Shown: positions 5,481-14,744, counted from the stretch's first letter. The stretch is DNA of 33,086 bases from Synechococcus sp. AG-679-A04 (GCA_003210775.1 QCUI01000020.1:1-33086); one strand, 5' to 3'. Program-made: numbers and translations. Notes: generated by a model from the sequence alone, not told the origin.

Positions 5481-5948
5481 ATGAAACCCCTAATCATCCT
5501 TGGTGCTCTACTACTCTCATCACCTCCTGCATTCGCCGATGATTTTATTTATTTGAAATGCGAAAACCAAACGAGGCTTACCTCCTCTGAGATCAAGACG
5601 GGGAAGATTATTAATGACGGGGAGATCAAAGCAGAAACTGTTTATTTGAAAATCGATCCTATTGGCAATAGATTCATGTCCTACAAAACATCTTCAGACA
5701 AAAAAGACTACCGCTGGGATGAAGCAAACATCACCGGTGGTGTCTTGAGTGCAAGCATTGCTAACGCTAATGAGGCTTTGGAAGTCAATGGAGAGATTGA
5801 TGTCGAATTTGAGCCAGCAGGTAAATTAAAATCCAAGGTTTCAGCTATTGCTTTTGGGATGATTTCAACTGAGATTGACATCACTGGTGATTGCGTGAAT
5901 GTGGCCGGATCAATTTTTGAAGAGGCTTTGAAGGAGCCTGACAGCTGA
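5481..5948 (+). CDS. Hypothetical secreted protein (155 aa)
   Basis: The family is not recognised. The signal peptide MKPLIILGALLLSSPPAFAD has a textbook AFA-DD cleavage site. The mature chain is about 135 residues and mostly beta by appearance (FIYLKCENQTRLTSSEIKTG, KAETVYLKIDPIGNRFMSYK), with two cysteines near the ends (LKCEN and GDCVN) that could close a disulfide around the whole domain. I chose ATG 5481, preceded by AAAGAG, over the upstream GTG at 5454, which would spoil the signal peptide. The next gene, also secreted, starts 65 bases after the stop, so the two may be co-transcribed. Confidence 0.65.
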   Translation: MKPLIILGALLLSSPPAFADDFIYLKCENQTRLTSSEIKTGKIINDGEIKAETVYLKIDPIGNRFMSYKTSSDKKDYRWDEANITGGVLSASIANANEALEVNGEIDVEFEPAGKLKSKVSAIAFGMISTEIDITGDCVNVAGSIFEEALKEPDS

Positions 5949-6013
5949 TGCATCAAGCCTGCTCCTTATTCCAGCCACCTGACTTCCGCATCGTCAGTGA
6001 CAAGAGCAAAAAT

Positions 6014-6325
6014 ATGAAACTCATTTCTGCTATCACCGCTTTCACATTGACGGCAGCATGCATTCCAGTTTCTGCTGAATTAAACCCAATAGATGAACAG
6101 ATTTACCGATACGCCTTCAACTTCGGATGGCTAGCGGGAGCGTGCACTTTCTACGCTGCAGGTGCCCTCTCCAAACCAGACTTGATGTTTGCTTTCGAGC
6201 GAATTGAGGAACACAAGAGCCTAAGCCCTGAGATCAAAGAGCAGATTTTCAGAGGCATCCACGAGACCAAGGGAGCCCCAGAGTGCGCAACAGCTCTCAG
6301 ACAATTCGAAAGCAGTAAAGAGTAG
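6014..6325 (+). CDS. Hypothetical secreted protein (103 aa)
   Basis: The family is not recognised. It has a signal peptide (MKLISAITAFTLTAACIPVS, cleavage near VSA-EL) and a mature helical domain of about 80 residues with paired cysteines (GACTFYAAGAL and APECATAL). The middle, MFAFERIEEHKSLSPEIKEQ, is amphipathic helix. The frame is open 66 bases further upstream, but ATG 6014 begins the signal peptide. It follows the secreted protein at 5481-5948 on the same strand and may share its transcript. Confidence 0.6.
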   Translation: MKLISAITAFTLTAACIPVSAELNPIDEQIYRYAFNFGWLAGACTFYAAGALSKPDLMFAFERIEEHKSLSPEIKEQIFRGIHETKGAPECATALRQFESSKE

Positions 6326-6604
6326 TTCTCAAGACAATTGAAAATCACCACCAGCGGATCCCCCCTTAGAGCAAGCGCCAAACCTGAACGGGAGCTGTTC
6401 AAGTGATCTTCAGCCTCTGATGCTCGGAACTCCGAATTATTTTCTCAGCCGCTTCATGCACAGCAGCGCACCTGGCTCATGATTTCGCAACCAACAGCGA
6501 CCACGACAGACTTGACGGGATTGAGGCGCTCCGCGGCCAGCAAAGAGACTAGACATGGTACGCCTGTACTCCTAGCCTTGTGTTGGCTGCTAGCGAGGAA
6601 AGCG
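6326..6604. other. Gap before the DUF1651 gene, nothing firm
   Basis: About 280 bases. The DUF1651 frame is open back to 6479, but its upstream part (TTTDLTGLRRSAASKETRHG) does not look like family sequence. No hairpin with a T run is seen. Confidence 0.35.
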
Positions 6605-6832
6605 ATGGATGGATGGCTGAAAGACCCAAAGGGATGCTGGTACACAAGGTTCCACAGAGACCCAGACGCTCGGGCACTGAACGCAGGAGTGGTTGTCGAT
6701 AACGGGAGACCCATGCCTGGCGATGAGCCTGCGCTTCTGAAGGCCAGGCGAAGCATGAGATACGAGGACGCTGTTGCTCTGTGGTTCCAGCTCAAGGAGT
6801 ACGGCTGGACAGTGGCTGAGGCTGCCTGGTGA
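6605..6832 (+). CDS. DUF1651 domain protein (75 aa)
   Basis: This is a compact full-length family member. MDGWLKDPKGCWYTRFHRDP opens it, DNGRPMPGDEPALLKARRSM is the middle, and ALWFQLKEYGWTVAEAAW is the end. The GWL, LLKARR, W and terminal GW-x6-W signatures are all present. The function is unknown; the protein is cytosolic with no signal peptide. I chose ATG 6605 because GAGGA lies just upstream and homologues begin close to GWL, although the frame is open to 6479. Its 3' 83 bases are the intact counterpart of the decayed copy at 3885-4002. Confidence 0.7.
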   Translation: MDGWLKDPKGCWYTRFHRDPDARALNAGVVVDNGRPMPGDEPALLKARRSMRYEDAVALWFQLKEYGWTVAEAAW

Positions 6833-6845
6833 AGATCACCGAGCA

Positions 6846-6880
6846 CAAAATGCCTCCGCCGAAGCGAAGGCAGAGGCGTC
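6846..6880 (-). terminator. Probable terminator of the high-light-inducible gene
   Basis: On the minus strand GCCTCTGCC / GGCGGAGGC around TTCGCTTC forms a strong stem, followed by ATTTTGT. It lies about 22 bases past the stop of the gene at 6902-7132. The T tract is short. Confidence 0.5.
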
Positions 6881-6901
6881 AGACCGTATGTGCAATGACG
6901 T

Positions 6902-7132
6902 TCAACGAAGGATTCCAACGCAACTGAACATCACTCCAAGCAATCCCTTGATGCCCGAGAGGTCCAGCACAGACGCTTGGTTAAATGTAGCGACTTGCTC
7001 AATAATGCCTTTACCGGTCAAGGCTTCTACAGCCAATCCAATGCCAAGCCCGAGCATTGCTGCTCGTCCATTCATCTTCTCACTGAAAGACTTATAGGGG
7101 TCAGGAGTGAACTTGTTCGTTGCTTCAGACAT
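6902..7132 (-). CDS. hli: High-light-inducible protein (CAB/ELIP/HLIP family, 76 aa)
   Basis: Residues about 17-40 carry the HLIP signature SEKMNGRAAMLGLGIGLAVE, with the E-x-x-N-G-R-x-A-M-x-G chlorophyll-binding pattern in a transmembrane helix; the helix continues to ALTGKGI. HLIPs are single-helix thylakoid proteins that bind chlorophyll and carotenoid and protect photosystem assembly and pigment turnover under excess light or other stress. The N-terminus (MSEATNKFTPDPYKSFSEKM) is typical. The C-terminal tail, FNQASVLDLSGIKGLLGVMF, is longer than in the smallest HLIPs and ends VGILR. A possible -10 region TTAATATTC lies about 30 bases before the ATG. Confidence 0.9.
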   Translation of the reverse strand: MSEATNKFTPDPYKSFSEKMNGRAAMLGLGIGLAVEALTGKGIIEQVATFNQASVLDLSGIKGLLGVMFSCVGILR

Positions 7133-7397
7133 GGGGCAAGAGTGCTAGTTAAAGAATATTAACCAACGTAACAACCGATCCGTGCGCGCCAAGACACCTC
7201 TAGGCCACTCGCTTTTCTGAGATCTGGCGACTACTGACAAGTACTAATACATACGCGCAGGACGCAAAGAGCCACAGAGATGTGATTTAAACAACAAAGC
7301 AACTTGATCGTTCAAGACCAAGTTGAATAAATGAGTGGGGGTGATCTCGTCCGTGATCATCTGCTAATCAGCAGCAATCAACAGCTCACTGGAATGG
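7133..7397. other. Intergenic region with small hairpins
   Basis: It presumably carries the hli promoter. CAACTTG (7300-7306) pairs with CAAGTTG (7319-7325), and CTGC / GCAG lie near 7361-7374. Neither hairpin has a T run. I see no gene. Confidence 0.35.
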
Positions 7398-7643
7398 TCA
7401 CCTGATTTCATCACTCTCAGGTTTCACAATGGTCAATTTCCGCTCAAGCTCAAAATCCTCAAACAGAGCTGCAGCGTCATAAGCCTGACCATTGCCGATC
7501 AAATATCGAATCCTTTCTTGCCACCATTGCTCAACTTCACGACAATAATGATCATCGGCTTCGTAGAAAAAGGATGACACGGGAGATGCCATAACTTTGT
7601 CGCTTTGGCAAATAATTGCTCGGAAAGCAAGCCGCGCAGGCAT
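7398..7643 (-). CDS. Hypothetical protein (81 aa)
   Basis: I do not recognise it. It is a small acidic soluble protein: SSFFYEADDHYCREVEQWWQ, then ERIRYLIGNGQAYDAAALFE, then a charged end. Helices with Trp-Trp and an RYLIGNGQ-x-x-DAA turn suggest a compact helical fold. ATG 7643 and ATG 7592 (starting MASPVSSFF) are both possible starts, and neither has a ribosome binding site. The N-terminal 17 residues of the longer form include a cysteine but no signal peptide. Confidence 0.5.
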   Translation of the reverse strand: MPARLAFRAIICQSDKVMASPVSSFFYEADDHYCREVEQWWQERIRYLIGNGQAYDAAALFEDFELERKLTIVKPESDEIR

Positions 7644-7730
7644 GATTTATCACAACAGCCAAGATCACATGAAGCAATTTTGTTTATAATTGCTATCAGT
7701 CGAGGTGTCGACCGATCAGCTCCTCAATCG

Positions 7731-8078
7731 CTAGCGCGCGTAACGATTGATCAGCAAGGTCATGCTTGAGCTGTAAAGCCTTGGCAGCTTGTTGTCATAA
7801 ATTAGGCCAATATCAATCGCTTTTTTATAAGCTGCCGCCTGTCTTCTATAGCGATCTTCAAGAGCTTGAACTTTTTTGAGGCAATACTTGGTTTTCTTGC
7901 CTTTGGAGGCAGATTCGAAATTGATCTCAAGGTCCGAGGCAAGCGCCGCGACTTCCTTTAGCCAGACTTCTAAGCCTGCATCCCCACCGCACTCAATCAC
8001 ATCCTTGAGACGAAGCCACTCTTCATTGGGCTTCGTCCTGATTTGACCAACAAGTTTCTGCAGATAGCAGGAGATCAT
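7731..8078 (-). CDS. Hypothetical basic helical protein (115 aa)
   Basis: I do not recognise it. It is basic and helical: QKLVGQIRTKPNEEWLRLKD, a central acidic stretch, then KGKKTKYCLKKVQALEDRYR and RQAAAYKKAIDIGLIYDNKL. No signal peptide or transmembrane segment is present. Its lysine-rich long helix could bind nucleic acid or form a coiled coil, but there is no recognisable DNA-binding motif. The start is ATG 8078, which has AGGAG nine bases upstream; a TTG at 8087 is in frame but too close to that site. Confidence 0.5.
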   Translation of the reverse strand: MISCYLQKLVGQIRTKPNEEWLRLKDVIECGGDAGLEVWLKEVAALASDLEINFESASKGKKTKYCLKKVQALEDRYRRQAAAYKKAIDIGLIYDNKLPRLYSSSMTLLINRYAR

Positions 8079-8223
8079 TTTATACAACTCCTAACAGCTT
8101 CAACATAGCCCTACTCAGCGAAAACCGCACAATCTCACACCAAAAGCACAGCTCATTGCTTGAATCTTGCTGGAGCAAAAGACCATCAACAGGATCATCT
8201 AGATTGATGAACATCAATACTGC

Positions 8224-8943
8224 TCAAGTAGCTTTCAATTGAGCACTCCGATAAGGGACAAAACTTGCTTTTGTGACACCGCAGATCGGGCAACTCCAAT
8301 CATCAGGAATGGCTTCAAAAGGTGTACCTGGAGAGATACCTGAATCAGGATCCCCGGCGACAGGATCATAAATCATCGAACATTTTTTGCAGATCCATTG
8401 GTCGGCGACTGGTTGTTCAGACTCGCCAGGCTCTCCGTCCCCCTTCAGTGCAGCAAGAGCAACTCCATAGCGCTCAGCATGATGCTTTTCAATTGCAGCC
8501 AGAAGCCCAAAGTTCTTGGCAGCTGAGTGAAACATCGTTGCATGCGCTTTCGATTCTTCGCCCTGCTCCTTGAACTCATCAGCTATGGCATGATCCTCAT
8601 CTTGATCAGCCTCAGCAGCAAATGCTGGGTACATTGTGGTAAATTCGTACACCTCACCTTCAATCGCCAGCTCAAGGCATCGAGCTAGCAACATCTGTTT
8701 GAAGTCCTCACTGAGGTCCTCAGGATGATCAAATACCAGCTCTGGATGCAAAAGACGAAAGTGTGCAAATGCATGTTCTGTTTCCTGTGCTGCAGTCTCT
8801 CGGAATAAACGCGCGAGTTCCTGATTGCCAAGCTTTTTAGCAACGTCTGCAAAAAATATATACTTACGGCTCGCCATACTCTCGCCGCCGAAAGCTGCCT
8901 CCAGATTGGTCTGGGTCGAGGATTGAATTTTCAATGTGTTCAT
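8224..8943 (-). CDS. Rubrerythrin with C-terminal rubredoxin domain (239 aa)
   Basis: Residues about 15-150 form the ferritin-like diiron domain, with iron ligands in the helices around E21, E54-x-x-H57, E95/E97 and E130-x-x-x-H134. Residues 181-232 form a rubredoxin domain with the iron-binding pairs CKKC (185/188) and CPIC (218/221). Rubrerythrins reduce hydrogen peroxide with electrons passed from the rubredoxin centre, so this is a cytosolic peroxide-defence protein. Peroxide from photosynthesis makes it useful in a phototroph. ATG 8943 is chosen because GAGG precedes it and homologues begin near here; the frame is open to 9018. It appears monocistronic. Confidence 0.9.
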   Translation of the reverse strand: MNTLKIQSSTQTNLEAAFGGESMASRKYIFFADVAKKLGNQELARLFRETAAQETEHAFAHFRLLHPELVFDHPEDLSEDFKQMLLARCLELAIEGEVYEFTTMYPAFAAEADQDEDHAIADEFKEQGEESKAHATMFHSAAKNFGLLAAIEKHHAERYGVALAALKGDGEPGESEQPVADQWICKKCSMIYDPVAGDPDSGISPGTPFEAIPDDWSCPICGVTKASFVPYRSAQLKAT

Positions 8944-9096
8944 CACCGCCTCTTCTAAGAACTCTTTTGGTCTATTGCCCTGATAACCATCCCTAAAGGG
9001 AGGGTAACCGTCATCCAAGGTACGGTTTAGAGAACAGTTCTTTCAACGCTCAGCAACCAGTGATTGATCAACAATTCAAAGCCTTACCTAACAACG

Positions 9097-9537
9097 TTAA
9101 TGCGCACTGATTGAGTCAATCGTCACTGGATCACCCGATCGAATCTCCAAGCGCTGAGCTTCACCAGCACCAATTTCGATCACGCCATCAACAAAATCAG
9201 CTCGGCCATTGCCATCAGCGTCAGCCCAGTAGGAACGACAAGGCAATGCCGCACAGATCGGCACGTTGGCAGCGATATCGAGCACCCTGCCGTCGCGGAT
9301 GAACACCATGTCCAGGGGCGCAAGCGTGTGACGCATCCAAAAACGCATCGGCTCAGAGGGGCGGACCGGAAACCACATTCCTCGAAGAGGCGGCAGGGCT
9401 GGGCGCTGCATCAATCCCCGCCGTTGCTCATCAGGCTGATCGGCCACCTCCAGTGCGATACAACGCACAGGGCGCTGATCGAGGCACCAACGCGCTTCGA
9501 TCGGCAGGATCTGAGGAGGCAGTGGGGGCTGGTCCAT
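9097..9537 (-). CDS. DUF192 family protein (146 aa)
   Basis: The DUF192 core spans about residues 25-140, with RRGLMQRPALPPLRGMWFPV, then MRFWMRHTLAPLDMVFIRDG, then a late VDGVIEIGAGEAQRLEI. These are the family's (L/M)-M-x-R, F-W-M-(K/R)-(N/H)-T and E-x-x-A-G signatures. DUF192 proteins are small beta-rich proteins, often exported, whose function is unknown; this one has no clear signal peptide. ATG 9537 overlaps the stop of the response regulator by one base (TGATG), so the two are translationally coupled. Confidence 0.85.
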   Translation of the reverse strand: MDQPPLPPQILPIEARWCLDQRPVRCIALEVADQPDEQRRGLMQRPALPPLRGMWFPVRPSEPMRFWMRHTLAPLDMVFIRDGRVLDIAANVPICAALPCRSYWADADGNGRADFVDGVIEIGAGEAQRLEIRSGDPVTIDSISAH

Positions 9538-10256
9538 CAACCGTGACGCTGACTCGGCAAGCCGTCGTTGAGGCAGTAGCCACGTCCGCGGATCGTATGA
9601 ATTAATCGAGGCTCCCCGCCTTGCTCGAGTTTCTGGCGCAAGTAACGCACATACACCTCAATCACGTTGCTGGTGGAAGCCTGCTCATCCTTCCAGACAT
9701 CTCGCAGGATGCGCTCTCTGCTCACAACCCTGCCCCGCTCTTCCAGCAGCAGCATCAGCAGCGCATATTCCCTGGCCGTGAGAACCAGCGAGCGAGTACC
9801 GCGACGGACCTGCCTACAAGTGATATCCACGTTGAGATCAGCGAGCTGCAGCATCGGGGGTCTCAGTGCACTGCGGGATTGAATCGAGAGATGCAGGCGC
9901 AATCGCTGCAGCAAATCGCTCGGGGCACTGAGTGGAAACCAGAAATCATCCGCACCACAAGCCAACACCGACTCCCGAGCAGCAATGCTGTCGTCGCTCA
10001 CTCCAATCAGAATCGGCAGTGAGTCAAAACGAGAGCGCAGCTCAAGAACACTCGCGCCCTGGTCGCTGGCCAGGATTGCGGCGACCGGAACTGAATTGGT
10101 TCCAACGACAAGCCCGCTGTCATCAGCAGCGTTCCAGTTGATTGGGGCGTATCCGGAAGCCCTCAGGCGTTCCGCCAGCGCTACCGCCTCGTGGCCGACC
10201 AGCAACACAACGTCAGCGTGAACGCTGCCTGCCATGGAGCCATGCGCAACGGTCAT
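9537..10256 (-). CDS. OmpR-type response regulator with degenerate receiver (239 aa)
   Basis: The C-terminal winged-helix DNA-binding domain (about 135-232) is well conserved: [55 protein letters not shown]. The N-terminal domain (13-125) has the length and rhythm of a receiver but not its chemistry. The acidic pair after strand one is replaced (VVLLVGHEA), the phospho-acceptor Asp position aligns with Leu in [15 protein letters not shown], and the conserved Lys-Pro is PL ([12 protein letters not shown]). It should therefore act without phosphorylation, as known for other atypical response regulators. No histidine kinase is adjacent. It overlaps the nadK stop by four bases (ATGA). Confidence 0.85.
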   Translation of the reverse strand: MTVAHGSMAGSVHADVVLLVGHEAVALAERLRASGYAPINWNAADDSGLVVGTNSVPVAAILASDQGASVLELRSRFDSLPILIGVSDDSIAARESVLACGADDFWFPLSAPSDLLQRLRLHLSIQSRSALRPPMLQLADLNVDITCRQVRRGTRSLVLTAREYALLMLLLEERGRVVSRERILRDVWKDEQASTSNVIEVYVRYLRQKLEQGGEPRLIHTIRGRGYCLNDGLPSQRHG

Positions 10257-11161
10257 GGCCGATCGGGCTTGGCCACATGGGGCAGTCCCCAGCCCAACTT
10301 GTTGCGCAGAACCTGGAAAAACTCATGGTCCCTGAGACGCACAAAGCGAACGGGATGGTCACTGCGGCGAATCAGCACACGATCTTCCGGCCACACATAA
10401 CAACCTGCGCAGCCATCAACCACCATCATCAGGCGTTCAGGTGTGGCCGGAAATACGGTGACCGGCTCAGCATCACTGAACACCAGCGCCCTTGAAGCCA
10501 GGGAATGGGGAGCGATCGGCGTGAGCTGCAGCACCGGGCAGTCCGGCGTGATCACAGGACCACCGGCACTGAGTGCATAGGCAGTGGAACCAGTGGGCGT
10601 GGACAGAATCACTCCATCGGCGGAGATATCAACCGGCGCATGGCGTCCGATGGCGATTTCGAAATGACACATGCTCGTGAGCGGTTCGCGGTGCAACGCC
10701 ATCTCATTGAGTGACAACGCCTCCCAGCGGCGTTGATCGCCGCGCATCACACTCACCACCAGATGGGCCCGCTCCTCGATCGTCCACTGCTGAGTGAGCA
10801 CCTGCTCCAGGGCATGATCGAGATCGTCGAGGTAAGCCTCTGCCAGGAAGCCGAGATGTCCTGTATTGATGGTGAGAATTGGCACTCCCAAAGGAGCGGT
10901 CTGACGCGCTGCGGACAACACCGTTCCATCCCCACCCAGCACGATCGCCAGCACCATCGAGTTATCAAACCCCTCTGGAACGCAGGCGTTGTAACCCAAC
11001 ATGCGCAAGTGCTGATCGGGATTGGCGAAACCCACCATCCCGCCTGAGCTACTGACACGGATCACCTCGTGACCGCCAAGCTCTAGACGCGACTGAATCG
11101 TGCCAGCGGTTTCAACGGCAAGCGACTTGCCGTCATTGACGATCAGACCGACACGGGGCAC
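10253..11161 (-). CDS. nadK: NAD(+) kinase (302 aa)
   Basis: NAD kinase phosphorylates NAD to NADP, the acceptor of photosynthetic electrons. The catalytic GGDGT is at about 76-80, and the NAD-binding STPTGSTAY at about 187-195, preceded by DGVILS and followed by SAGGPVI. The length is normal for bacterial NadK. The start is GTG at 11161 ([12 protein letters not shown]), the form usual in marine picocyanobacteria. It overlaps the response-regulator gene by four bases and precedes DUF192, so the three form one unit. A 163-base gap separates it from pheS, in which I see no gene. Confidence 0.95.
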   Translation of the reverse strand: MPRVGLIVNDGKSLAVETAGTIQSRLELGGHEVIRVSSSGGMVGFANPDQHLRMLGYNACVPEGFDNSMVLAIVLGGDGTVLSAARQTAPLGVPILTINTGHLGFLAEAYLDDLDHALEQVLTQQWTIEERAHLVVSVMRGDQRRWEALSLNEMALHREPLTSMCHFEIAIGRHAPVDISADGVILSTPTGSTAYALSAGGPVITPDCPVLQLTPIAPHSLASRALVFSDAEPVTVFPATPERLMMVVDGCAGCYVWPEDRVLIRRSDHPVRFVRLRDHEFFQVLRNKLGWGLPHVAKPDRP

Positions 11162-11324
11162 CGATCGCAGCAGGCAACATTGTGCTCACTTTATGAGAAG
11201 AACCCAGCTCTGACACGCGCGCAGAGACTTTTTGATCAGCGTCTGCTTGATCGCCGCAACGACCGAGCTGCCAGGAGCCAATGAAGTCGTTAATCAGCGA
11301 AGGATGCCACCAATACCGCGCTGA

Positions 11325-12332
11325 TCAGAACTGCTCCAGAAAACGCAGATCACTGGTGTAAAGACGGCGAATGTCGTCAATTCCATGGCGCACCATGCAG
11401 AACCGCTCCACACCCAAACCGGCAGCAAAACCGCTGTAACGCTCTGGATCCAAACCCAGACCCTCCAGCACTGCTGGATCGACCATGCCGCAGCCCATCA
11501 CTTCCAGCCAGCGGCCACGCCACTGCACATCCACTTCCGCTGACGGTTCCGTGAACGGGAAATAACTGGCGCGGAAGCGCACGGGCAGATCCCCGAAAAA
11601 CGCCTTGAGAAAAGCCATCACCGTGCCGCGCAGATGACTGAAATCGAGCCCCTCATCGATGGCCAGTACCTCCACCTGATGAAACACCGGCGAATGGGTG
11701 GCATCCACCGCGTCGCGGCGATACACACGACCTGGGGCCACGATCCTCACCGGTGGTGCATGGGTCTCGAGATGGCGGATCTGCACCGGTGAGGTGTGTG
11801 TGCGCAGCAGCAAATTGTCTTTGAGATAAAAGGTGTCCTGCATGTCCCGTGCGGGATGGTCCGGCGGGATGTTCAAGGCGGTGAAATTGTGGTGGTCGGT
11901 TTCCACCTCAGGGCCCTCTTCCACCTGGTATCCGAGACCGCAAAAGAGATCAACAATCTCCTCAGTGGTGGTGATCAAAGGATGGCGATGGCCCATGGGA
12001 ATCCCCTGGGCAGATGCCGTCACATCGAGGGTCTCAGACGCGATCCGTGCTGCCATCGCCGCCTGCTTCACGTCCTGCAGGCGATCACTCAGCAGGCTCT
12101 GAACCTGGGATTTGAGCACGTTGGCGCGCTGACCAACAAGCGGCCGTTCGTCGCCAGGCAGCTTGCCCATCGCCCCCAGCACGCCGGAGAGGCGGCCTTT
12201 CTTACCGAGCAATCCGATTCGAAGCTGCTCAAGGGCATCAGCATCTGCCGCTGCAGAGATCGCTTCAGCAGCCTCAGCTTCAAGCGCTTCCAGCTGGTCG
12301 GTGAGCTGCTGCAGAGACACTGTGTCGCTCAA
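11325..12332 (-). CDS. pheS: Phenylalanine-tRNA ligase alpha subunit (335 aa)
   Basis: This is the catalytic subunit that charges tRNA-Phe, working as an alpha2-beta2 tetramer with PheT, which is not in the window. The N-terminal coiled coil (residues 1-85, [16 protein letters not shown]) binds tRNA. The class II catalytic core holds [52 protein letters not shown] and [20 protein letters not shown], ending with [19 protein letters not shown]. The length is normal. The start is TTG at 12332 (SDTVSLQQL). It is divergent from surE, with 71 bases between the start codons. Confidence 0.95.
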   Translation of the reverse strand: MSDTVSLQQLTDQLEALEAEAAEAISAAADADALEQLRIGLLGKKGRLSGVLGAMGKLPGDERPLVGQRANVLKSQVQSLLSDRLQDVKQAAMAARIASETLDVTASAQGIPMGHRHPLITTTEEIVDLFCGLGYQVEEGPEVETDHHNFTALNIPPDHPARDMQDTFYLKDNLLLRTHTSPVQIRHLETHAPPVRIVAPGRVYRRDAVDATHSPVFHQVEVLAIDEGLDFSHLRGTVMAFLKAFFGDLPVRFRASYFPFTEPSAEVDVQWRGRWLEVMGCGMVDPAVLEGLGLDPERYSGFAAGLGVERFCMVRHGIDDIRRLYTSDLRFLEQF

Positions 12333-12403
12333 GGCTTTGACATCGCGAAAGCTGACTGTAAGCAGTGGTCACGACTAGGTTCGCCCCACTGATAAGCAAC
12401 CCA

Positions 12404-13213
12404 ATGGCCCCGCTGCGGATTCTGATCAGCAATGACGACGGCATCTTTGCCGATGGCATCAAGGCACTGGCCTTTGCAGCCGCGGCCCGAGGCCATCAGG
12501 TGGCAGTGGTTTGCCCTGACAAGGAACGCTCGGCAACGGGCCATGGCATCACCATTCAGCAACCGCTCAGAGCTGAGCGGGCCGACCAGCTGTTCGGCCA
12601 GGGAATCTCTGCCTGGGCCTGCAGTGGGACCCCAGCTGATTGCGTGAAGCTGGCCATCTGTGAACTGCTGGAGACGCCACCGGACCTGGTGCTATCGGGC
12701 ATTAATCACGGCCCGAACCTAGGCACCGATGTGTTCTGCTCCGGCACCGTGGCAGCGGCGATGGAAGGCACTCTGGAGAGCCGGCCTGCCATGGCGGTGA
12801 GCAGTGCCTGCTTCAAATGGCGCGAATTCGAGGGTGCGGCTGTGGTCGCCATGGATACGGCCGAATCAGCGCTGAAAGAAGGATGGCCTGCCAATCTGCT
12901 GCTCAATCTGAATCTGCCCCCTTGCAAACCTGAGGTCATGGGTCCCATGCGCTGGACCCGCCTTTCGGTTCGTCGCTACAGGGAACAGTTCAGTCCGCGA
13001 ACCGATCCTCAAGGTCGTACTTATTACTGGCTGGCTGGGAAAGTGGTCGAAGACCTGAAGTCGGGTGGGGATGGTCCCCTCGACTGGCCCACGGACGTGG
13101 CCCAGATCGGAACCAACTCACCTTCACTCACACCGATCCAACCAGAACTCTTCTGGCGTGGATCACTAAGTGGCCTGCCCCAGGTTGAGATTGACGGTCA
13201 ACGGGTTCGGTAG
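12404..13213 (+). CDS. surE: 5'/3'-nucleotidase SurE (269 aa)
   Basis: SurE is a metal-dependent phosphatase acting on nucleoside monophosphates, linked to stationary-phase survival. The N-terminal motif [16 protein letters not shown] holds the metal-binding Asp-Asp (residues 11-12). [11 protein letters not shown] and [20 protein letters not shown] complete the active site, and the C-terminal half has the expected [12 protein letters not shown]. The ATG at 12404 gives the usual N-terminus; an in-frame GTG at 12365 would add 13 unlikely residues. The last 16 bases overlap tail-to-tail with the DUF3611 gene. Confidence 0.93.
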   Translation: MAPLRILISNDDGIFADGIKALAFAAAARGHQVAVVCPDKERSATGHGITIQQPLRAERADQLFGQGISAWACSGTPADCVKLAICELLETPPDLVLSGINHGPNLGTDVFCSGTVAAAMEGTLESRPAMAVSSACFKWREFEGAAVVAMDTAESALKEGWPANLLLNLNLPPCKPEVMGPMRWTRLSVRRYREQFSPRTDPQGRTYYWLAGKVVEDLKSGGDGPLDWPTDVAQIGTNSPSLTPIQPELFWRGSLSGLPQVEIDGQRVR

Positions 13214-13758
13214 ATCCTCTGCAACATCCAGAGCGAGAACAGCAAGCCGATCAGATGGGCAAACAGCACCTGGGTATTACTCAACACCGAGAGCATTTCC
13301 AGTGAAGTAATCGGCTGGTTTTCACGCATACCCTGGCCACCGATAGCGATGCCGGGAGTCTGCTGAGAGGCCTGGAAAAACAAGATGCCAGCGAGAGCCT
13401 GGTAGCCAAGAACCGCAAAGACGAGACCAATCAGATCGGCCAACAGACCGCGCTTAATAATGCGACTCGCTTCCCCTCGACTAGGGCGAGCATCGCTTCC
13501 GAGAGCACGGCCGAGACGCACCACTAACCAGCCTTGCCAGAGGCTAAAAAGCAGCACAAGGAACGCAAGAGTGGTGAGAGAGAGTCCAGGGCTCAGTCCA
13601 AGCGCACGATTGGCCTCCCGACTGAGACGGCCTCCGATGTTATTGAAGGCGAGAAGCCCCATCACCACGATGCCAAGGGCGGTCTGAATCCAGAAGCGAA
13701 TCCAGGCAGTGCGCCGCAGGCCTAGGGCCAGCAGCTGGAAGTCGAGCCGATCAGCCAT
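13198..13758 (-). CDS. DUF3611 family membrane protein (186 aa)
   Basis: A cyanobacterial integral membrane protein with four predicted helices: about residues 20-40 ([20 protein letters not shown]), 58-78 ([20 protein letters not shown]), 105-125 ([20 protein letters not shown]) and 160-180 ([20 protein letters not shown]). The N-terminal [14 protein letters not shown] and the loop [20 protein letters not shown] fit DUF3611, found in cyanobacteria and plastids. Its role is unknown. It converges on surE and overlaps it by 16 bases. Confidence 0.8.
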   Translation of the reverse strand: MADRLDFQLLALGLRRTAWIRFWIQTALGIVVMGLLAFNNIGGRLSREANRALGLSPGLSLTTLAFLVLLFSLWQGWLVVRLGRALGSDARPSRGEASRIIKRGLLADLIGLVFAVLGYQALAGILFFQASQQTPGIAIGGQGMRENQPITSLEMLSVLSNTQVLFAHLIGLLFSLWMLQRIYRTR

Positions 13759-13805
13759 GCGGGCGAGGAGGTCTGTCGTCCAAACTTGCCATCAACCACT
13801 GCACC

Positions 13806-14744
13806 GTGCACGGCCCATTGATTCCTCTCTGCTCCCCTGAGGAGGCCCGAATGCCCACCGCCCTGGCGCTGGGCAGCTTCGATGGGCTGCATGCCGGCCA
13901 CCGGAGGGTGATCGAAGCTGTGTGCCAACAGCCGGCAGGTGGAATCCCCACGGTGGTGAGCTTCTGGCCACACCCACGCGAGGTGTTGCATGGCGAACCA
14001 CGACTTCGCCTGGATCTACCCGACGAGAAGCTGCATTTGCTCGAACCGCTTGGCATCAGGCAGTTAGTGCTGGTGCCCTTCGACCGCCAGCTCGCCCAAT
14101 TCAGTGCTGCCGAATTCGTGGATCAAATTCTGATTGGCACGTTGCAGGCACGTCACATCGCCATTGGCGCCAATTTCCGTTTCGGGCGTGGTCGCGAGGG
14201 TGGTGCTGACACACTGCGCAACCTGGCCGAGGCCGCCGGCGTCATCGTGAGCGTGCTGCCGATCCTGGAAGATTCAGGCGGCCGCATGAGCAGCAGTCGC
14301 ATCCGTGAAGCTCTCACAGAAGGCGACCTCACCATGGCCAGTGATCTCCTGCAACGGCCTTACCGCTTCCAAGGTGAAGTGGTGCAAGGCCGCGGCCTCG
14401 GCCGACAGCTGGGATGGCCCACCGCCAACTTGCAAGTGGACGGCAGAAAATTCCTTCCCGGCTTAGGGGTTTATGCAGCATGGGCCTGGGTCGACAACGA
14501 GACGCTTGCACTGCCAGCGGTGATGAATCTTGGGCCCCAACCCACCGTGGATCCAGCATCACCTTCAGCGGTGGAGGTGCATCTGCTCGACACACATCGC
14601 GAATTGGTCGGCCGGATTTTGCGAGTAGAGCCCGTTGAACGCCTGCGCGGCCAACAGCGCTTTTCAGGTCTGGAAGAACTCAGTGCTCAGATCAGTCGTG
14701 ATGCTCAACAGGCGAGAGAGCGTCTTCAGGACAGCGCGGGATAG
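13806..14744 (+). CDS. ribF: Bifunctional riboflavin kinase / FAD synthetase (312 aa)
   Basis: This enzyme turns riboflavin into FMN and then FAD. The N-terminal FAD synthetase (about 15-185) has the nucleotidyltransferase motif GSFDGLHAGHRRVIEA, then IGANFRFGRGREGGADTL and SSSRIREALTEGDL. The C-terminal riboflavin kinase (about 188-308) has GRGLGRQLGWPTANL and VMNLGPQPT (the usual family reading is N-I-G-x-x-P-T). The start is uncertain: GTG 13806 keeps the N-terminal LIPLCSPEEAR, which I believe is conserved in relatives, whereas ATG 13851 has a strong GAGGAGG just upstream. The 3' end overlaps the small membrane-protein gene on the other strand by 19 bases. Confidence 0.93.
   Translation: MHGPLIPLCSPEEARMPTALALGSFDGLHAGHRRVIEAVCQQPAGGIPTVVSFWPHPREVLHGEPRLRLDLPDEKLHLLEPLGIRQLVLVPFDRQLAQFSAAEFVDQILIGTLQARHIAIGANFRFGRGREGGADTLRNLAEAAGVIVSVLPILEDSGGRMSSSRIREALTEGDLTMASDLLQRPYRFQGEVVQGRGLGRQLGWPTANLQVDGRKFLPGLGVYAAWAWVDNETLALPAVMNLGPQPTVDPASPSAVEVHLLDTHRELVGRILRVEPVERLRGQQRFSGLEELSAQISRDAQQARERLQDSAG

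Noticed and set aside
6454-6918. Minus-strand ORF of 154 residues
   Set aside because: It is the opposite strand of an intact DUF1651 gene with clear family motifs.
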